From positions 1-26,431 of the forward strand of contig JAZRRE010000022.1 in the NCBI GenBank assembly GCA_045650505.1: DNA of 26,431 nucleotides, given 5' to 3'. This document shows, one piece after another, positions 4,470 through 13,374 of this stretch; positions within the stretch are counted from its first letter, which is position 1; the number at the start of each line of letters is the position of its first letter. The notes beneath the pieces are model-generated. The model searched no databases and was not told where the DNA came from. It saw nothing but the letters and a program-made list of their open reading frames with translations. Source of the stretch: RGIG1681 sp045650505. GTDB taxonomy: Bacteria > Bacillota > Clostridia > Christensenellales > UBA1242. Made by a program: the position numbers and the translations under genes.

Positions 4470-7130
4470 ATGCCTACAAAAAAATATGTTTATAAGTTTG
4501 CTGAAGGCAACAAAGACATGCGTGAAATTTTAGGCGGAAAGGGTGCTAACCTTGCTGAAATGGCTAGACTTGGTTTCCCAGTTCCTAACGGTTTCACAGT
4601 TTCTACTGAAGCTTGTACACAATACTACGAAGACGGTAGAGAAATTAATGCAGAAATTCAAGAACAAATCAATGAACACATTGCTTGGCTTGAAAAAGAA
4701 AATGGAAAGAAATTTGGTGACCCAGTTGAACCATTATTGGTTTCAGTTCGTTCTGGTGCTAGAGCATCTATGCCTGGTATGATGGATACTATCCTTAACC
4801 TTGGTTTAAACGATGTTTCTGTTGAAGGTTTTGCTAAAAAGACTAACAACCCAAGATTCGCTTATGACTCTTATAGAAGATTCATTCAAATGTATTCTGA
4901 CGTTGTTATGGAAGTTTCAAAGAAAGAATTTGAAGCTAAAATTGATGCTTTAAAAGAAAAGAAAGGTGTTAAACTTGACGTTGAACTTACAGTTGAAGAT
5001 CTTAAAGAACTTGTAGCTGATTTCAAAGCTACATATAAAGCAGCTCTTGGAAAAGATTTCCCACAAGATGCTAAAGAACAACTTATGGGTGCTGTTAAAG
5101 CTGTATTTAGATCATGGGATAACCCACGTGCTAACGTTTACAGACAAATGAACGACATTCCTTATTCATGGGGAACTGCTGTTAACGTTCAAACAATGGT
5201 ATTTGGTAACATGGGTGATACATCTGGTACAGGTGTTGCATTCTCACGTAACCCTGCAACTGGTGAACCAGGTCTTATGGGTGAATACCTTATGAACGCT
5301 CAAGGTGAAGACGTTGTTGCTGGTGTTAGAACTCCAGAAAAAGTTGAAACTTCACTTAAAGAACACAATCCACAAGTTTATCAACAACTTTTAGATACAG
5401 CTACTGCTCTTGAAAAACACTTCCACGATATGCAAGATATGGAATTCACAGTTCAAGAAGGTAAAATGTATATGCTTCAAACAAGAAACGGTAAGAGAAC
5501 AGCTGCTGCAGCTCTTCGTATTGCTTGTGACCTTGTTGATGAAGGTATGATTGATGAAAAACAAGCTGTTTCTATGATTGATCCAAAATCTCTTGACCAA
5601 CTCCTTCACCCACAATTTGATGCTGCTGCTCTTAAAGCTGCTAAAGAAATTGCTATTGGTCTTAATGCATCTCCAGGTGCTGCTGCTGGTAAAGTTGTAT
5701 TTACTGCAGAAGATGTAGTTGAATGGGTTCAAGAAAAAGGTGAAAAGAGAGTTATTCTTGTTCGTCTTGAAACATCTCCAGAAGATATCGTTGGTATGCA
5801 ATACTCACAAGGTATCTTAACAGTTCGTGGTGGTATGACATCTCACGCTGCCGTTGTTGCTCGTGGTATGGGTACTTGCTGTGTATCTGGTTGTGGAAAT
5901 GGTAACGAAGTTTCTATTGATGAAGAAAAGAAAGTTATCACAATCAATGGTAGAACATTTAAAGAAGGCGATTGGATGAGTCTTGATGGTTCAACTGGTA
6001 AAATTTACGGTGAAGAAGTTAAGACAGTTCCAGCTGATGTTAACTCTGGTTACTTTGGTAGAATTATGGAATGGGCAGATAAATTCAGAGCTCTTCAAGT
6101 TAGAACAAATGCTGACTCTCCAAAAGATGCTAAACAAGCTTATGCTTTTGGTGCAACAGGTATTGGTCTTTGCAGAACAGAACATATGTTCTTCGCTGAA
6201 GACAGAATTGCAGCTATTCGTGAAATGATTTGTTCAGATACAGTTGAACAAAGAGAAAAAGCTCTTGCTAAACTTGAGCCAATGCAACAAGGTGACTTCG
6301 AAGGTATCTACGAAGCTATGGAAGGTTATCCAGTTACTATTCGTTTCCTTGACCCACCACTTCACGAATTCGTTCCACACGAAGAAAAAGATATTGAACT
6401 TCTTGCTAAAGCACAAGGCAAAACAGTTCAACAAGTTAAAGATATCATTTCTTCACTTCAAGAATTCAACCCAATGATGGGACACAGAGGTTGCCGTCTT
6501 GCTGTTACATATCCTGAAATTGCTGCAATGCAAACAAGAGCTGTTATGCAAGCTGCTATCAATGTTCAAAAGAAACACGCTGATTGGAATCTTGTTCCAG
6601 AAATTATGATTCCACTTGTTGGCGAAGTTAAAGAACTTAAATATGTTAAAGATGTTGTTGTTAAAACTGCTGAAGAAGTTATTGCTAAAAATGGCTTAAA
6701 AGAATTCCCATACCATGTTGGTACAATGATTGAAATTCCAAGAGCTGCTTTAACTGCTGATGAAATTGCTAAAGAAGCAGAATTCTTCTCATTCGGTACA
6801 AACGACTTAACACAAATGACATTTGGTTTCTCAAGAGATGATGCTGGTAAATTCTTGGGTTCATACTATGAAACAAAGATTTACGAATCTGACCCATTTG
6901 CAAAACTTGACCAAATTGGTGTTGGTAAACTTGTTGAAATGGCTGCTAAACTTGGTAAGCAAACTCGTCCAAATATTAAACTTGGTATCTGTGGCGAACA
7001 CGGTGGTGACCCATCTTCAATTGAATTCTGTCATAATGCAGGCTTGACTTATGTTTCTTGCTCTCCATTCAGAGTTCCTATTGCAAGACTTGCTGCTGCT
7101 CAAGCTAACATTAAAAACCCAAGAAAATAA
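4470..7130 (+). CDS. ppdK: Pyruvate, phosphate dikinase
   Basis: PPDK interconverts pyruvate + ATP + phosphate and PEP + AMP + pyrophosphate; many anaerobes use it in glycolysis in place of, or alongside, pyruvate kinase. The 886-aa product is full length. The N-terminal ATP-grasp part carries GGKGANLAEM and SVRSGARASMPGMMDT. The swivelling domain has the phosphohistidine in GGMTSHAAVVARG (His459). The C-terminal PEP/pyruvate barrel has GLCRTEHMF and the catalytic cysteine in CGEHGGDP (Cys841). ATG 4470 follows AAGGAGA (4457-4463); an in-frame GTG at 4428 is upstream of that site and not the start. The gene is monocistronic. Its codons favour AAC, TTC, TAC and GAC far more than neighbouring genes do, a sign of high expression. 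The PPDK regulatory protein gene that accompanies ppdK in some Bacillota is not in the window. Confidence 0.98.
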   Translation: MPTKKYVYKFAEGNKDMREILGGKGANLAEMARLGFPVPNGFTVSTEACTQYYEDGREINAEIQEQINEHIAWLEKENGKKFGDPVEPLLVSVRSGARASMPGMMDTILNLGLNDVSVEGFAKKTNNPRFAYDSYRRFIQMYSDVVMEVSKKEFEAKIDALKEKKGVKLDVELTVEDLKELVADFKATYKAALGKDFPQDAKEQLMGAVKAVFRSWDNPRANVYRQMNDIPYSWGTAVNVQTMVFGNMGDTSGTGVAFSRNPATGEPGLMGEYLMNAQGEDVVAGVRTPEKVETSLKEHNPQVYQQLLDTATALEKHFHDMQDMEFTVQEGKMYMLQTRNGKRTAAAALRIACDLVDEGMIDEKQAVSMIDPKSLDQLLHPQFDAAALKAAKEIAIGLNASPGAAAGKVVFTAEDVVEWVQEKGEKRVILVRLETSPEDIVGMQYSQGILTVRGGMTSHAAVVARGMGTCCVSGCGNGNEVSIDEEKKVITINGRTFKEGDWMSLDGSTGKIYGEEVKTVPADVNSGYFGRIMEWADKFRALQVRTNADSPKDAKQAYAFGATGIGLCRTEHMFFAEDRIAAIREMICSDTVEQREKALAKLEPMQQGDFEGIYEAMEGYPVTIRFLDPPLHEFVPHEEKDIELLAKAQGKTVQQVKDIISSLQEFNPMMGHRGCRLAVTYPEIAAMQTRAVMQAAINVQKKHADWNLVPEIMIPLVGEVKELKYVKDVVVKTAEEVIAKNGLKEFPYHVGTMIEIPRAALTADEIAKEAEFFSFGTNDLTQMTFGFSRDDAGKFLGSYYETKIYESDPFAKLDQIGVGKLVEMAAKLGKQTRPNIKLGICGEHGGDPSSIEFCHNAGLTYVSCSPFRVPIARLAAAQANIKNPRK

Positions 7131-7150
7131 TTTTGGAATAAATAAACATA

Positions 7151-7181
7151 TTAAAATCTAGGCGTTTTGCCTAGATTTTTT
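7151..7181 (+). terminator. Strong terminator after ppdK
   Basis: An 11-bp perfect stem (7151-7161 with 7167-7177, loop GTTTT) runs into a T tract. It is 20 bases after the stop codon. Confidence 0.93.
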
Positions 7182-7240
7182 TTGTGCAATAAACACATAA
7201 TAAAGAATGTTAAAGTTTTAAAATTTCAACTTTGTTTTAT

Positions 7241-7270
7241 TTGACAATATTTCTTAAAAAAAACTATAAT
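7241..7270 (+). promoter_or_regulatory. Consensus promoter of the LRR lipoprotein gene
   Basis: A perfect TTGACA (7241-7246) and a perfect TATAAT (7265-7270) are 18 bases apart. A second TATAAT directly follows (7271-7276) but is too far from the -35. The leader before the ribosome site is about 15 bases. Confidence 0.85.
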
Positions 7271-7301
7271 TATAATGTATTAAATTATCTTGGGGGATAA
7301 T

Positions 7302-9602
7302 ATGAAAAAGTTTTTTAGAAAATTTAAAACATTGTTTATGTTTTTGCTTATCGTTCCTATGATGTTTGTTTTTGGTGCATGCAAAAATGATAACGACAAT
7401 GATAATGGTGGTTCAAATAGTAATCCTGGAATCGAACAACCTGGAGGCTCTGGTGGAGAAGATAATCCTGGAAGTGGTTCGGGTGGTGAACAACCAGATG
7501 ATGGTGGTGATGAAGGTGGAGAAGAACCTGAAACTCCTCCTGTTGAAGCAAAAAAGACATTTAATTTGAGTGTTAATTATGCACTTCCAACATATCTTGA
7601 CGGTTTGATTGATGATGAAGAATTGACACCTGAAGTTGAAGAGGGTTATTTGATTCCAACATTTGAAGAAACTGAATTTGAAGACTATTTTTTAGGTTGG
7701 TACACAACTGATACTTATGAAGAACAATCTAAAGTTGAAGATATTAAATTGAAAGCTGAAGAAGATTCCAATATTTCACTTTATGCAAAGTGGAATACAG
7801 TTCAAATTGAAAAACTCTTCTGCACACCTGGTATTGTTTTTCAAATTAGTGGAAATTGTGCAATTCCTGTTGAATATTCAGGAACAAGTGAGATTGTTAT
7901 CATTCCAAAGTCAGTTATGAATGGTGAAACAGAGTGTTATGTTGATAGAATTGGAGCAAATTGTTTCAAAGATAATACTGTTATTAAAGAATTTAGAACA
8001 TCTATGAGTGACTTTGCTGTTGGCTCTAATGCTTTTGAGGGTTCAACTCTTGAAAAAATCGATTTTTCTAAAATAGTTGGCCTTGACAACTACGCTTTTA
8101 GAAATTCGAAAGTAAAAACAGCTATATTTTCAAATAAGTTAGGTGAACTTTCACCAGGTGCATTTTATGGTTGCACAGAACTTGAAACAGTTGATTTTTC
8201 AGCTGTAATTAATAATCTTTTAGGTTTAATTCCTAGTGATATGTTTTTTGGTTGTGAAAAACTTAAAAATGTTGATTTGTCAGTATCAATGACAAAGATT
8301 AATGAATCAGCATTTGAAGGTTGTTCAGCTTTAGAAACACTTGATTTCTTAAAAAATTCCTCAATTGCTGAAGTTGCAAATCGTGCATTTGCAGATTGTG
8401 TAAAGCTTGAAAATGTCGAGATTCCTGCGACAATTGTTTCATATGGAACCGGAGTTTTTGAGGGTTCAAATGTTATTAATATGACTATTTCAAATATGTT
8501 CTATAATAGTGCTATTTCAGATTTTTCATTTTCAACAAGATTCGGTGATTTATCTGAAACATTAAAAAGTGTTACTTTTAAAGGAAGCTTGATTACAAAG
8601 ATTTATGAAGATTATTTTTCAGGTTATTCTGCACTTGAAACACTTGTAATGAATAATCAACTTGATGAAATTGAAAATGGGGCATTTTATGGCTGTTCAA
8701 GTCTTAAAAATATCACATTCTCAACAGCATTAGTTGGTGATAAATTAAATATTGCTACACTCTCTGGAACAAAATGGTATGCAGATATTGAAGATTATTT
8801 AGTAAGTCAATCTCTCAATGGAATGGTTGTTAATGGAACTCTTGTTTATGTTTCAAGTGCTGTAAGTGGTAATTTTGTTATTGGTGATGATGTAACCCAT
8901 ATTGCTGCTGATATTTTTGCAAAAAATCAAAATATAACAGCGGTTGAAATTGCTAAAAATGTAGATTATATCAATAAATATGCTTTCTATAAATCAAAAG
9001 TTAAAAGTATTACAGTTGATGCAGAAAATGATAATTATGTTGTTGATAATGGAGAACTTGAAAAGTTTTCAAATGGTGCAGTTGTTGCAGATTCAGCGGT
9101 TAATTATTCAGCACTTTATGAACTTAAATCTGGTGTAAAAACTACACTTATTTCTTATGTGGCTGATAGAAATGGTGGATTGTTTATTGTTCCACAAACT
9201 GTTGACCTCGTTTATAATTCAGCATTTAACTCAAATTATGCTCCATATTTTGTTTATATGTCAAAAGCAGAATCAGTGCTTGATTTGGTTGCAAAGTTTG
9301 GTATTGAAGAAAAGGCTCCTTCAGGTGGTTATTTATTTGGAAATTCAACAATTTCAACACTCTCATCGAATATCAATGCTTCAATTTATAAATATCTTTC
9401 AGCTGATAAATATGAGGTTGATTTGGACCCTGTTGCAATTACAGTTAATTATACAGGTTTAAGTGGTAATTATTTTGCAATTGTTGAACTTGAAGACCCA
9501 TTTAACAATGAAGAATCAACATATTACTATTATTTGATTGATTCTCAAGATGAAAATATTCGTGATATTATTGAGGAGATATATCCTAATTTTGCTATAT
9601 AA
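7302..9602 (+). CDS. BspA-like leucine-rich-repeat surface lipoprotein
   Basis: The 766-aa product is predicted to be exported and lipid-anchored. Residues 1-26 are a lipoprotein signal (basic start, hydrophobic core, V-F-G-A before Cys27). Residues about 28-85 are a flexible linker rich in Gly, Asp, Glu, Asn and Pro. One InlB-type B-repeat follows (about 86-165, with the F-L-G-W-Y-T-T-D core and the Y-A-K-W end). A cap segment (I-V-I-I-P-K-S-V then V-D-R-I-G-A-N-C-F) opens an array of BspA/TpLRR (LRR_5) repeats of about 23 residues, typically A-F-x-G-C-x-x-L-E-x-x-x-F, to around residue 620. The last ~130 residues are a non-repeat region. ATG 7302 follows a GGGGG ribosome site (7292-7296); the in-frame TTG at 7290 precedes it and is rejected. 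Such proteins are surface adhesins or binders in host-associated bacteria; the ligand here cannot be read. It is monocistronic, sitting between ppdK and dnaG. Confidence 0.9.
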   Translation: MKKFFRKFKTLFMFLLIVPMMFVFGACKNDNDNDNGGSNSNPGIEQPGGSGGEDNPGSGSGGEQPDDGGDEGGEEPETPPVEAKKTFNLSVNYALPTYLDGLIDDEELTPEVEEGYLIPTFEETEFEDYFLGWYTTDTYEEQSKVEDIKLKAEEDSNISLYAKWNTVQIEKLFCTPGIVFQISGNCAIPVEYSGTSEIVIIPKSVMNGETECYVDRIGANCFKDNTVIKEFRTSMSDFAVGSNAFEGSTLEKIDFSKIVGLDNYAFRNSKVKTAIFSNKLGELSPGAFYGCTELETVDFSAVINNLLGLIPSDMFFGCEKLKNVDLSVSMTKINESAFEGCSALETLDFLKNSSIAEVANRAFADCVKLENVEIPATIVSYGTGVFEGSNVINMTISNMFYNSAISDFSFSTRFGDLSETLKSVTFKGSLITKIYEDYFSGYSALETLVMNNQLDEIENGAFYGCSSLKNITFSTALVGDKLNIATLSGTKWYADIEDYLVSQSLNGMVVNGTLVYVSSAVSGNFVIGDDVTHIAADIFAKNQNITAVEIAKNVDYINKYAFYKSKVKSITVDAENDNYVVDNGELEKFSNGAVVADSAVNYSALYELKSGVKTTLISYVADRNGGLFIVPQTVDLVYNSAFNSNYAPYFVYMSKAESVLDLVAKFGIEEKAPSGGYLFGNSTISTLSSNINASIYKYLSADKYEVDLDPVAITVNYTGLSGNYFAIVELEDPFNNEESTYYYYLIDSQDENIRDIIEEIYPNFAI

Positions 9603-9627
9603 TATAGTAAAATTATACATAAGATTT

Positions 9628-9663
9628 ATAAAGTATGCAGATTTGCATACTTTATTTTTTTTG
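9628..9663 (+). terminator. Terminator after the LRR lipoprotein gene
   Basis: A 12-bp stem (9628-9639 with 9644-9655, loop GATT) is followed by a run of T residues, 25 bases after the stop codon. Confidence 0.9.
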
Positions 9664-9674
9664 TTGAAGGGAAT

Positions 9675-9703
9675 TTGAAAAAATAATCGAAATATATTAG
9701 TAT
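9675..9703 (+). promoter_or_regulatory. Promoter of the dnaG-rpoD operon
   Basis: TTGAAA (9675-9680) and TAGTAT (9698-9703) are separated by 17 bases. It lies just beyond the upstream terminator, and is the only reasonable pair before the dnaG ribosome site. Confidence 0.55.
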
Positions 9704-9738
9704 ATGCAATTTTATAAAAAATATACAAGGAGCTAGTG

Positions 9739-11583
9739 TTGGAAAAACATTCTTTAGAAGATTTTAAGCAAGAACTAAAGCAAAAAAATGATATTGTAAG
9801 TATTGTTTCAAAGTATGTTTCTTTAGAGCGAAAAGGACGTTATTATTGGTGCAGATGCCCATTTCACGGAGAAAAAACACCTTCACTTTGCATTAATGAT
9901 ATTGATAATATGTTTTATTGTTATGGTTGCCACGTTGGTGGTGATGTTATCAAATTTGTTATGCAGATTGAATCACAAACATTTGTCGAAGCAATAAAAA
10001 CACTTGCTTCGTGGGCAAATATGGAAGTTCCTGAAAGTTTTGAAAATTCAGGAAATGGAACGGATATTGCGATTGCAAAAAAGAGAAAAGATAGGCTTAT
10101 TTCTCTTATGAAAGAAACAGCAAAACATTATCACGATAATCTTTCAAAACCATCTGCAAAACAAGCTCTTGAGTATATGAAAAAAAGACAGCTTGATGGT
10201 GTGGTTGGAACAAGATTCGGCATTGGTTTTGCTGATGGATATAATGATTTGCCAGACTATTTAAAATCAAAAGGTTACACTGAAGAGGAAATGCTTGCTG
10301 TTGGTGTTGTTAAGCAAAAAGATGGTAGAGTTTATGACCCTGTTGCAAATCGTGTCATTTTTCCAATAATTGATATTTATGGGAATGTTATTGCTTTTGG
10401 TGGAAGAACACTTGAGGCAAATCCAAACTTTGCAAAATATTTAAATACCGCAGAAACTGAACTATTTAATAAAAGAAACACGCTTTATGCTGTCAATTAT
10501 TTAAAGAAACAAAGACAAATGGGGCCGATTCCTTATGTGATTATTGTTGAGGGTTATATGGATACAATATCACTTCACAAAGCTGGTTTTACAATGACCG
10601 TTGCAAGTATGGGAACAGCATTGACTCAAAGTCAAGCAAAGATGGTTAAGAGATTTGCTGACAAAGTTTATATTTGCTATGATGGTGATTCTGCTGGTCA
10701 AAACGCAACACTTCGTGGGCTCGATATACTTCGTGAAAATGGGCTTGATGTTATGGTTGTTCAACTTCCTGATAAGTTTGACCCAGATGATGTTATTAAA
10801 ACTTATGGAAAGGAAGGGTATCAAAAACTTTTAGATGAAGCACTCCCACTTGTTGAGTTTAAGCTTAAATATTTAAAATCAAGATATGACCTTTCAAATG
10901 TTGATGGAAGGGTTAAATATTTAAGTGATGCAATCGAAGTTTTATCTGACTTAAAAAGTGATGTTGAAAGAGAACTTTATATGCCAATGGTTGGAGATAT
11001 TGCTCAAACTAATATTGATTTTATTAGGCGTGAACTTGCTAAAAAAATGTCAGGAAAATCAATTGCCGATGAAGTTAAAAACAGTCTTTCAAATGTGAAA
11101 AAAACCGAAATAAAAGAAAATGATTATGATACTGAAAATGTAAATAGTGTTATAGTTAAGGCTGAAAAATACATTTTATGTGCACTTTTGCATAAAAAGC
11201 CTTATGCTTATTTTAAGAGTGATGTAACGTATTTATTTTCAGGCGCAAGGCGAGAAATTTATAAAATTATTTCAGATTATTTATCTAAAAATACTGCTGG
11301 TGATTTGGTTCAGCATTTATATAATGATTATCAAGGTGAAGACCAATCAATGATTGTGGATATAATTAATTATAATGCACAGTCAGCAGAAGATGAGCAG
11401 AATGAAAAGAAATATTATATGGATTGTTTATGGGTGCTTTATAAAGAGCATTTAGAAACTAAATTAAAAGAACTTACTGAAGAACGTTCAAACGAAGTTG
11501 ACAATTTAAAAAGAAAAGAAATTGCCGATAGAATGATAGAAATTTCATTAAAATTAAAAAATAAGAAGGTAGAGGATTTATGA
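9739..11583 (+). CDS. dnaG: DNA primase DnaG
   Basis: DnaG makes the RNA primers for replication and works with the DnaB helicase. The 614-aa product has the usual length and three parts. The N-terminal CHC2 zinc domain has C40, H43, C61 and C64, at the very positions I recall from Geobacillus primase. The central TOPRIM domain has the acidic E-G-Y-M-D (from residue 271) and D315-G-D-S-A-G. The C-terminal part is the helicase-binding region. The start is uncommon: AAGGAG (9727-9732) is six bases from TTG 9739, the preferred start, and only three from GTG 9736; there is no usable ATG. The stop TGA overlaps the rpoD ATG (ATGA), so the two are translationally coupled, as in the conserved macromolecular-synthesis operon dnaG-rpoD. 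In other bacteria glyQS and regulators precede dnaG; here ppdK and an LRR gene do. Confidence 0.97.
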   Translation: MEKHSLEDFKQELKQKNDIVSIVSKYVSLERKGRYYWCRCPFHGEKTPSLCINDIDNMFYCYGCHVGGDVIKFVMQIESQTFVEAIKTLASWANMEVPESFENSGNGTDIAIAKKRKDRLISLMKETAKHYHDNLSKPSAKQALEYMKKRQLDGVVGTRFGIGFADGYNDLPDYLKSKGYTEEEMLAVGVVKQKDGRVYDPVANRVIFPIIDIYGNVIAFGGRTLEANPNFAKYLNTAETELFNKRNTLYAVNYLKKQRQMGPIPYVIIVEGYMDTISLHKAGFTMTVASMGTALTQSQAKMVKRFADKVYICYDGDSAGQNATLRGLDILRENGLDVMVVQLPDKFDPDDVIKTYGKEGYQKLLDEALPLVEFKLKYLKSRYDLSNVDGRVKYLSDAIEVLSDLKSDVERELYMPMVGDIAQTNIDFIRRELAKKMSGKSIADEVKNSLSNVKKTEIKENDYDTENVNSVIVKAEKYILCALLHKKPYAYFKSDVTYLFSGARREIYKIISDYLSKNTAGDLVQHLYNDYQGEDQSMIVDIINYNAQSAEDEQNEKKYYMDCLWVLYKEHLETKLKELTEERSNEVDNLKRKEIADRMIEISLKLKNKKVEDL

Positions 11584-12644
11584 ACAGAAAAGAGAAAATC
11601 GATTTAGAAGTTGAAAAAATTATTGAACTAGGAAAGAAAAATGGCGAAATTTCAATGGATACCGTTACTGAAAGATTCGCAAGTTTAAGCCCTGATGAAA
11701 TTGATGAAGTTTTAAAGAAAATTGCTGACTCTGGAATTAAAATCAATGAAGATGTAATTATTCCTGAAGATAGTGAAGAAATGGAAAAACTTATGTCACA
11801 GGTTTATGTTGATGACCCTGTTAAAATGTATCTTAAAGATATTGGCAAAGTTCCACTTTTGACTCAAGAACAAGAAATTGAACTTGCAAAAAGAATGGCT
11901 GAAGGTGATGAAGATGCAAAAAGACAACTTTCAGAATCTAACCTTCGTTTAGTTGTTTCTATTGCAAAGAGATATGTTGGAAGAGGAATGTTATTCCTTG
12001 ACCTTATTCAAGAGGGCAACTTTGGTTTGATGAAAGCTGTTGAAAAGTTTGACTATACAAAAGGTTTCAAATTTTCGACCTATTCAACTTGGTGGATTCG
12101 TCAAAGTATTACTCGTGCAATTGCTGACCAAGCAAGAACAATTCGTATTCCTGTTCATATGTATGAAACAATTAACAAGCAAAAGAAAGTGACTCGTGAT
12201 TTATTTCAAGAACTTGGAAGAGAACCAACCGTTGATGAAATTTCAAAGAAAATGGGTATTCCTGTTGAAAAGGTTATTGAAATTCAAAAAATTTCTCAAG
12301 ACACAGTGTCTCTTGATACTCCTGTAGGTGAAGAAGAGGATTCAACTCTTGGAACATTTATTCAAGACGAAAATGCAATTTCTCCAGCTGATTCAGCTTC
12401 AATTATGATGCTAAAAGAGCAACTTATGGAGGTTCTTGCAACACTTACACCAAGAGAACAAAAAGTTATTATGCTTCGTTATGGTATTGAAGATGGTCAC
12501 ACAAGAACTCTTGAAGATGTTGGTAAAGAATTTAGTGTTACACGTGAACGTATTAGACAAATTGAGGCGAAAGCACTTAAAAAACTTCGTCAACCATCAA
12601 GAAGCAAGAAGTTAAGAGATTATGTTGATATGGATGGTAAATAG
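11580..12644 (+). CDS. rpoD: Primary sigma factor RpoD (SigA)
   Basis: This is the vegetative sigma factor that directs RNA polymerase to TTGACA/TATAAT promoters such as those seen in this window. The 354-aa product matches the short Bacillota SigA type. It has a region 1.1-like start (about residues 1-60), V-D-D-P-V-K-M-Y-L-K-D-I-G (region 1.2), N-L-R-L-V-V-S-I-A-K-R-Y and the DLIQEGNFGLMKAVEKFD stretch (region 2), the -10 recognition segment around FSTYSTWWIRQSITRAI, and region 4.2 with T-L-E-D-V-G-K-E-F and T-R-E-R-I-R-Q-I-E-A-K-A-L. ATG 11580 overlaps the dnaG TGA, with GAGG at 11572-11575. Its TAG shares one base with the GTG start of trmK, so three genes are tightly coupled. The identification is certain. 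Confidence 0.98.
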   Translation: MNRKEKIDLEVEKIIELGKKNGEISMDTVTERFASLSPDEIDEVLKKIADSGIKINEDVIIPEDSEEMEKLMSQVYVDDPVKMYLKDIGKVPLLTQEQEIELAKRMAEGDEDAKRQLSESNLRLVVSIAKRYVGRGMLFLDLIQEGNFGLMKAVEKFDYTKGFKFSTYSTWWIRQSITRAIADQARTIRIPVHMYETINKQKKVTRDLFQELGREPTVDEISKKMGIPVEKVIEIQKISQDTVSLDTPVGEEEDSTLGTFIQDENAISPADSASIMMLKEQLMEVLATLTPREQKVIMLRYGIEDGHTRTLEDVGKEFSVTRERIRQIEAKALKKLRQPSRSKKLRDYVDMDGK

Positions 12645-13348
12645 TGAAGACCTATAAGCGTATAGCAAAGTTAGATGAGGCAGTTAAAAGTGTTTTTGAA
12701 AATTTAAAAAAACCATTAATTGTTGCAGATATAGGGACTGACCACGGATATCTTGCTGAAAGTTTATCAAAAGAACCTTTTGTTCAAAAGGTTCTTGCAA
12801 GTGATATAAGCTCAAAAAGTTTATCTAAACTTGAAAAGATTATTCAAAATAGAAAACTTGAAAAAATTGAAACATTTGTTGGAGATGGGCTTGTTCCTAT
12901 TAAAGAGGCAGATGTTTCAGTTATTGCTGGAATTGGTGGTTATGAAATTATTAAAATTTTAAAAACACAAAATATTGCTATTTCTGGTAAGAATAAGTGT
13001 GATTATTTTGTTTTGCAACCAGCACAAAATGTAAATGAACTTCGAATTTGGCTTTTTGAAAATAAAGTTAAAGTTTTGAAAGACTATGTGATTTTTGATT
13101 CGGATAGGTTTTATCCAATAATTATTGTTGATGTATCAAAAAAACAGAGAAATAGAAAATCAATTTGCAATGTTTGGCTTGGAAGAGATAATTCACTTGA
13201 AGATGAAGATTTTGTTTTGTTTATAAAAGATATGAGAGAGTCTTTTAAGTTTTTGAAAGATATTTCTAAAAAGCGTGCAAAACAAGATAAAGTTTTGTGG
13301 CAAAAATATAAACTAAATAAGATTATTGAAAAACTTTTAAAGTTGTGA
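12644..13348 (+). CDS. trmK: tRNA (adenine-22-N1)-methyltransferase TrmK
   Basis: TrmK methylates N1 of A22 in the tRNA D-loop region using S-adenosylmethionine. The 234-aa product is of family length. The class I methyltransferase motif I is D29-I-G-T-D-H-G-Y-L; motif II is a S-D-I-S region; the segment V-I-A-G-I-G-G-Y-E-I and then L-Q-P-A-Q-N-V-N-E-L-R-I-W-L are family signatures. The C-terminal end (about residues 180-234) is a basic helical tail. The start is GTG 12644, which overlaps the rpoD stop by one base; GGATGG (12632-12637) is a weak ribosome site, so coupling to rpoD is likely. In Bacillus, trmK likewise lies just after sigA. The usual next gene, the Nif3-family yqfO, is absent and a zinc-ribbon gene follows directly. 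Confidence 0.93.
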   Translation: MKTYKRIAKLDEAVKSVFENLKKPLIVADIGTDHGYLAESLSKEPFVQKVLASDISSKSLSKLEKIIQNRKLEKIETFVGDGLVPIKEADVSVIAGIGGYEIIKILKTQNIAISGKNKCDYFVLQPAQNVNELRIWLFENKVKVLKDYVIFDSDRFYPIIIVDVSKKQRNRKSICNVWLGRDNSLEDEDFVLFIKDMRESFKFLKDISKKRAKQDKVLWQKYKLNKIIEKLLKL

Positions 13349-13374
13349 TATATTATACTAACTTGGAGGATATT

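Noticed and set aside
7357..7569. Open frames on the opposite strand and in another frame over the start of the lipoprotein gene, one rich in His.
   Set aside because: They are shadows of the low-complexity Gly/Asp/Glu linker; no ribosome site or promoter, and the lipoprotein frame has a clear signal peptide.
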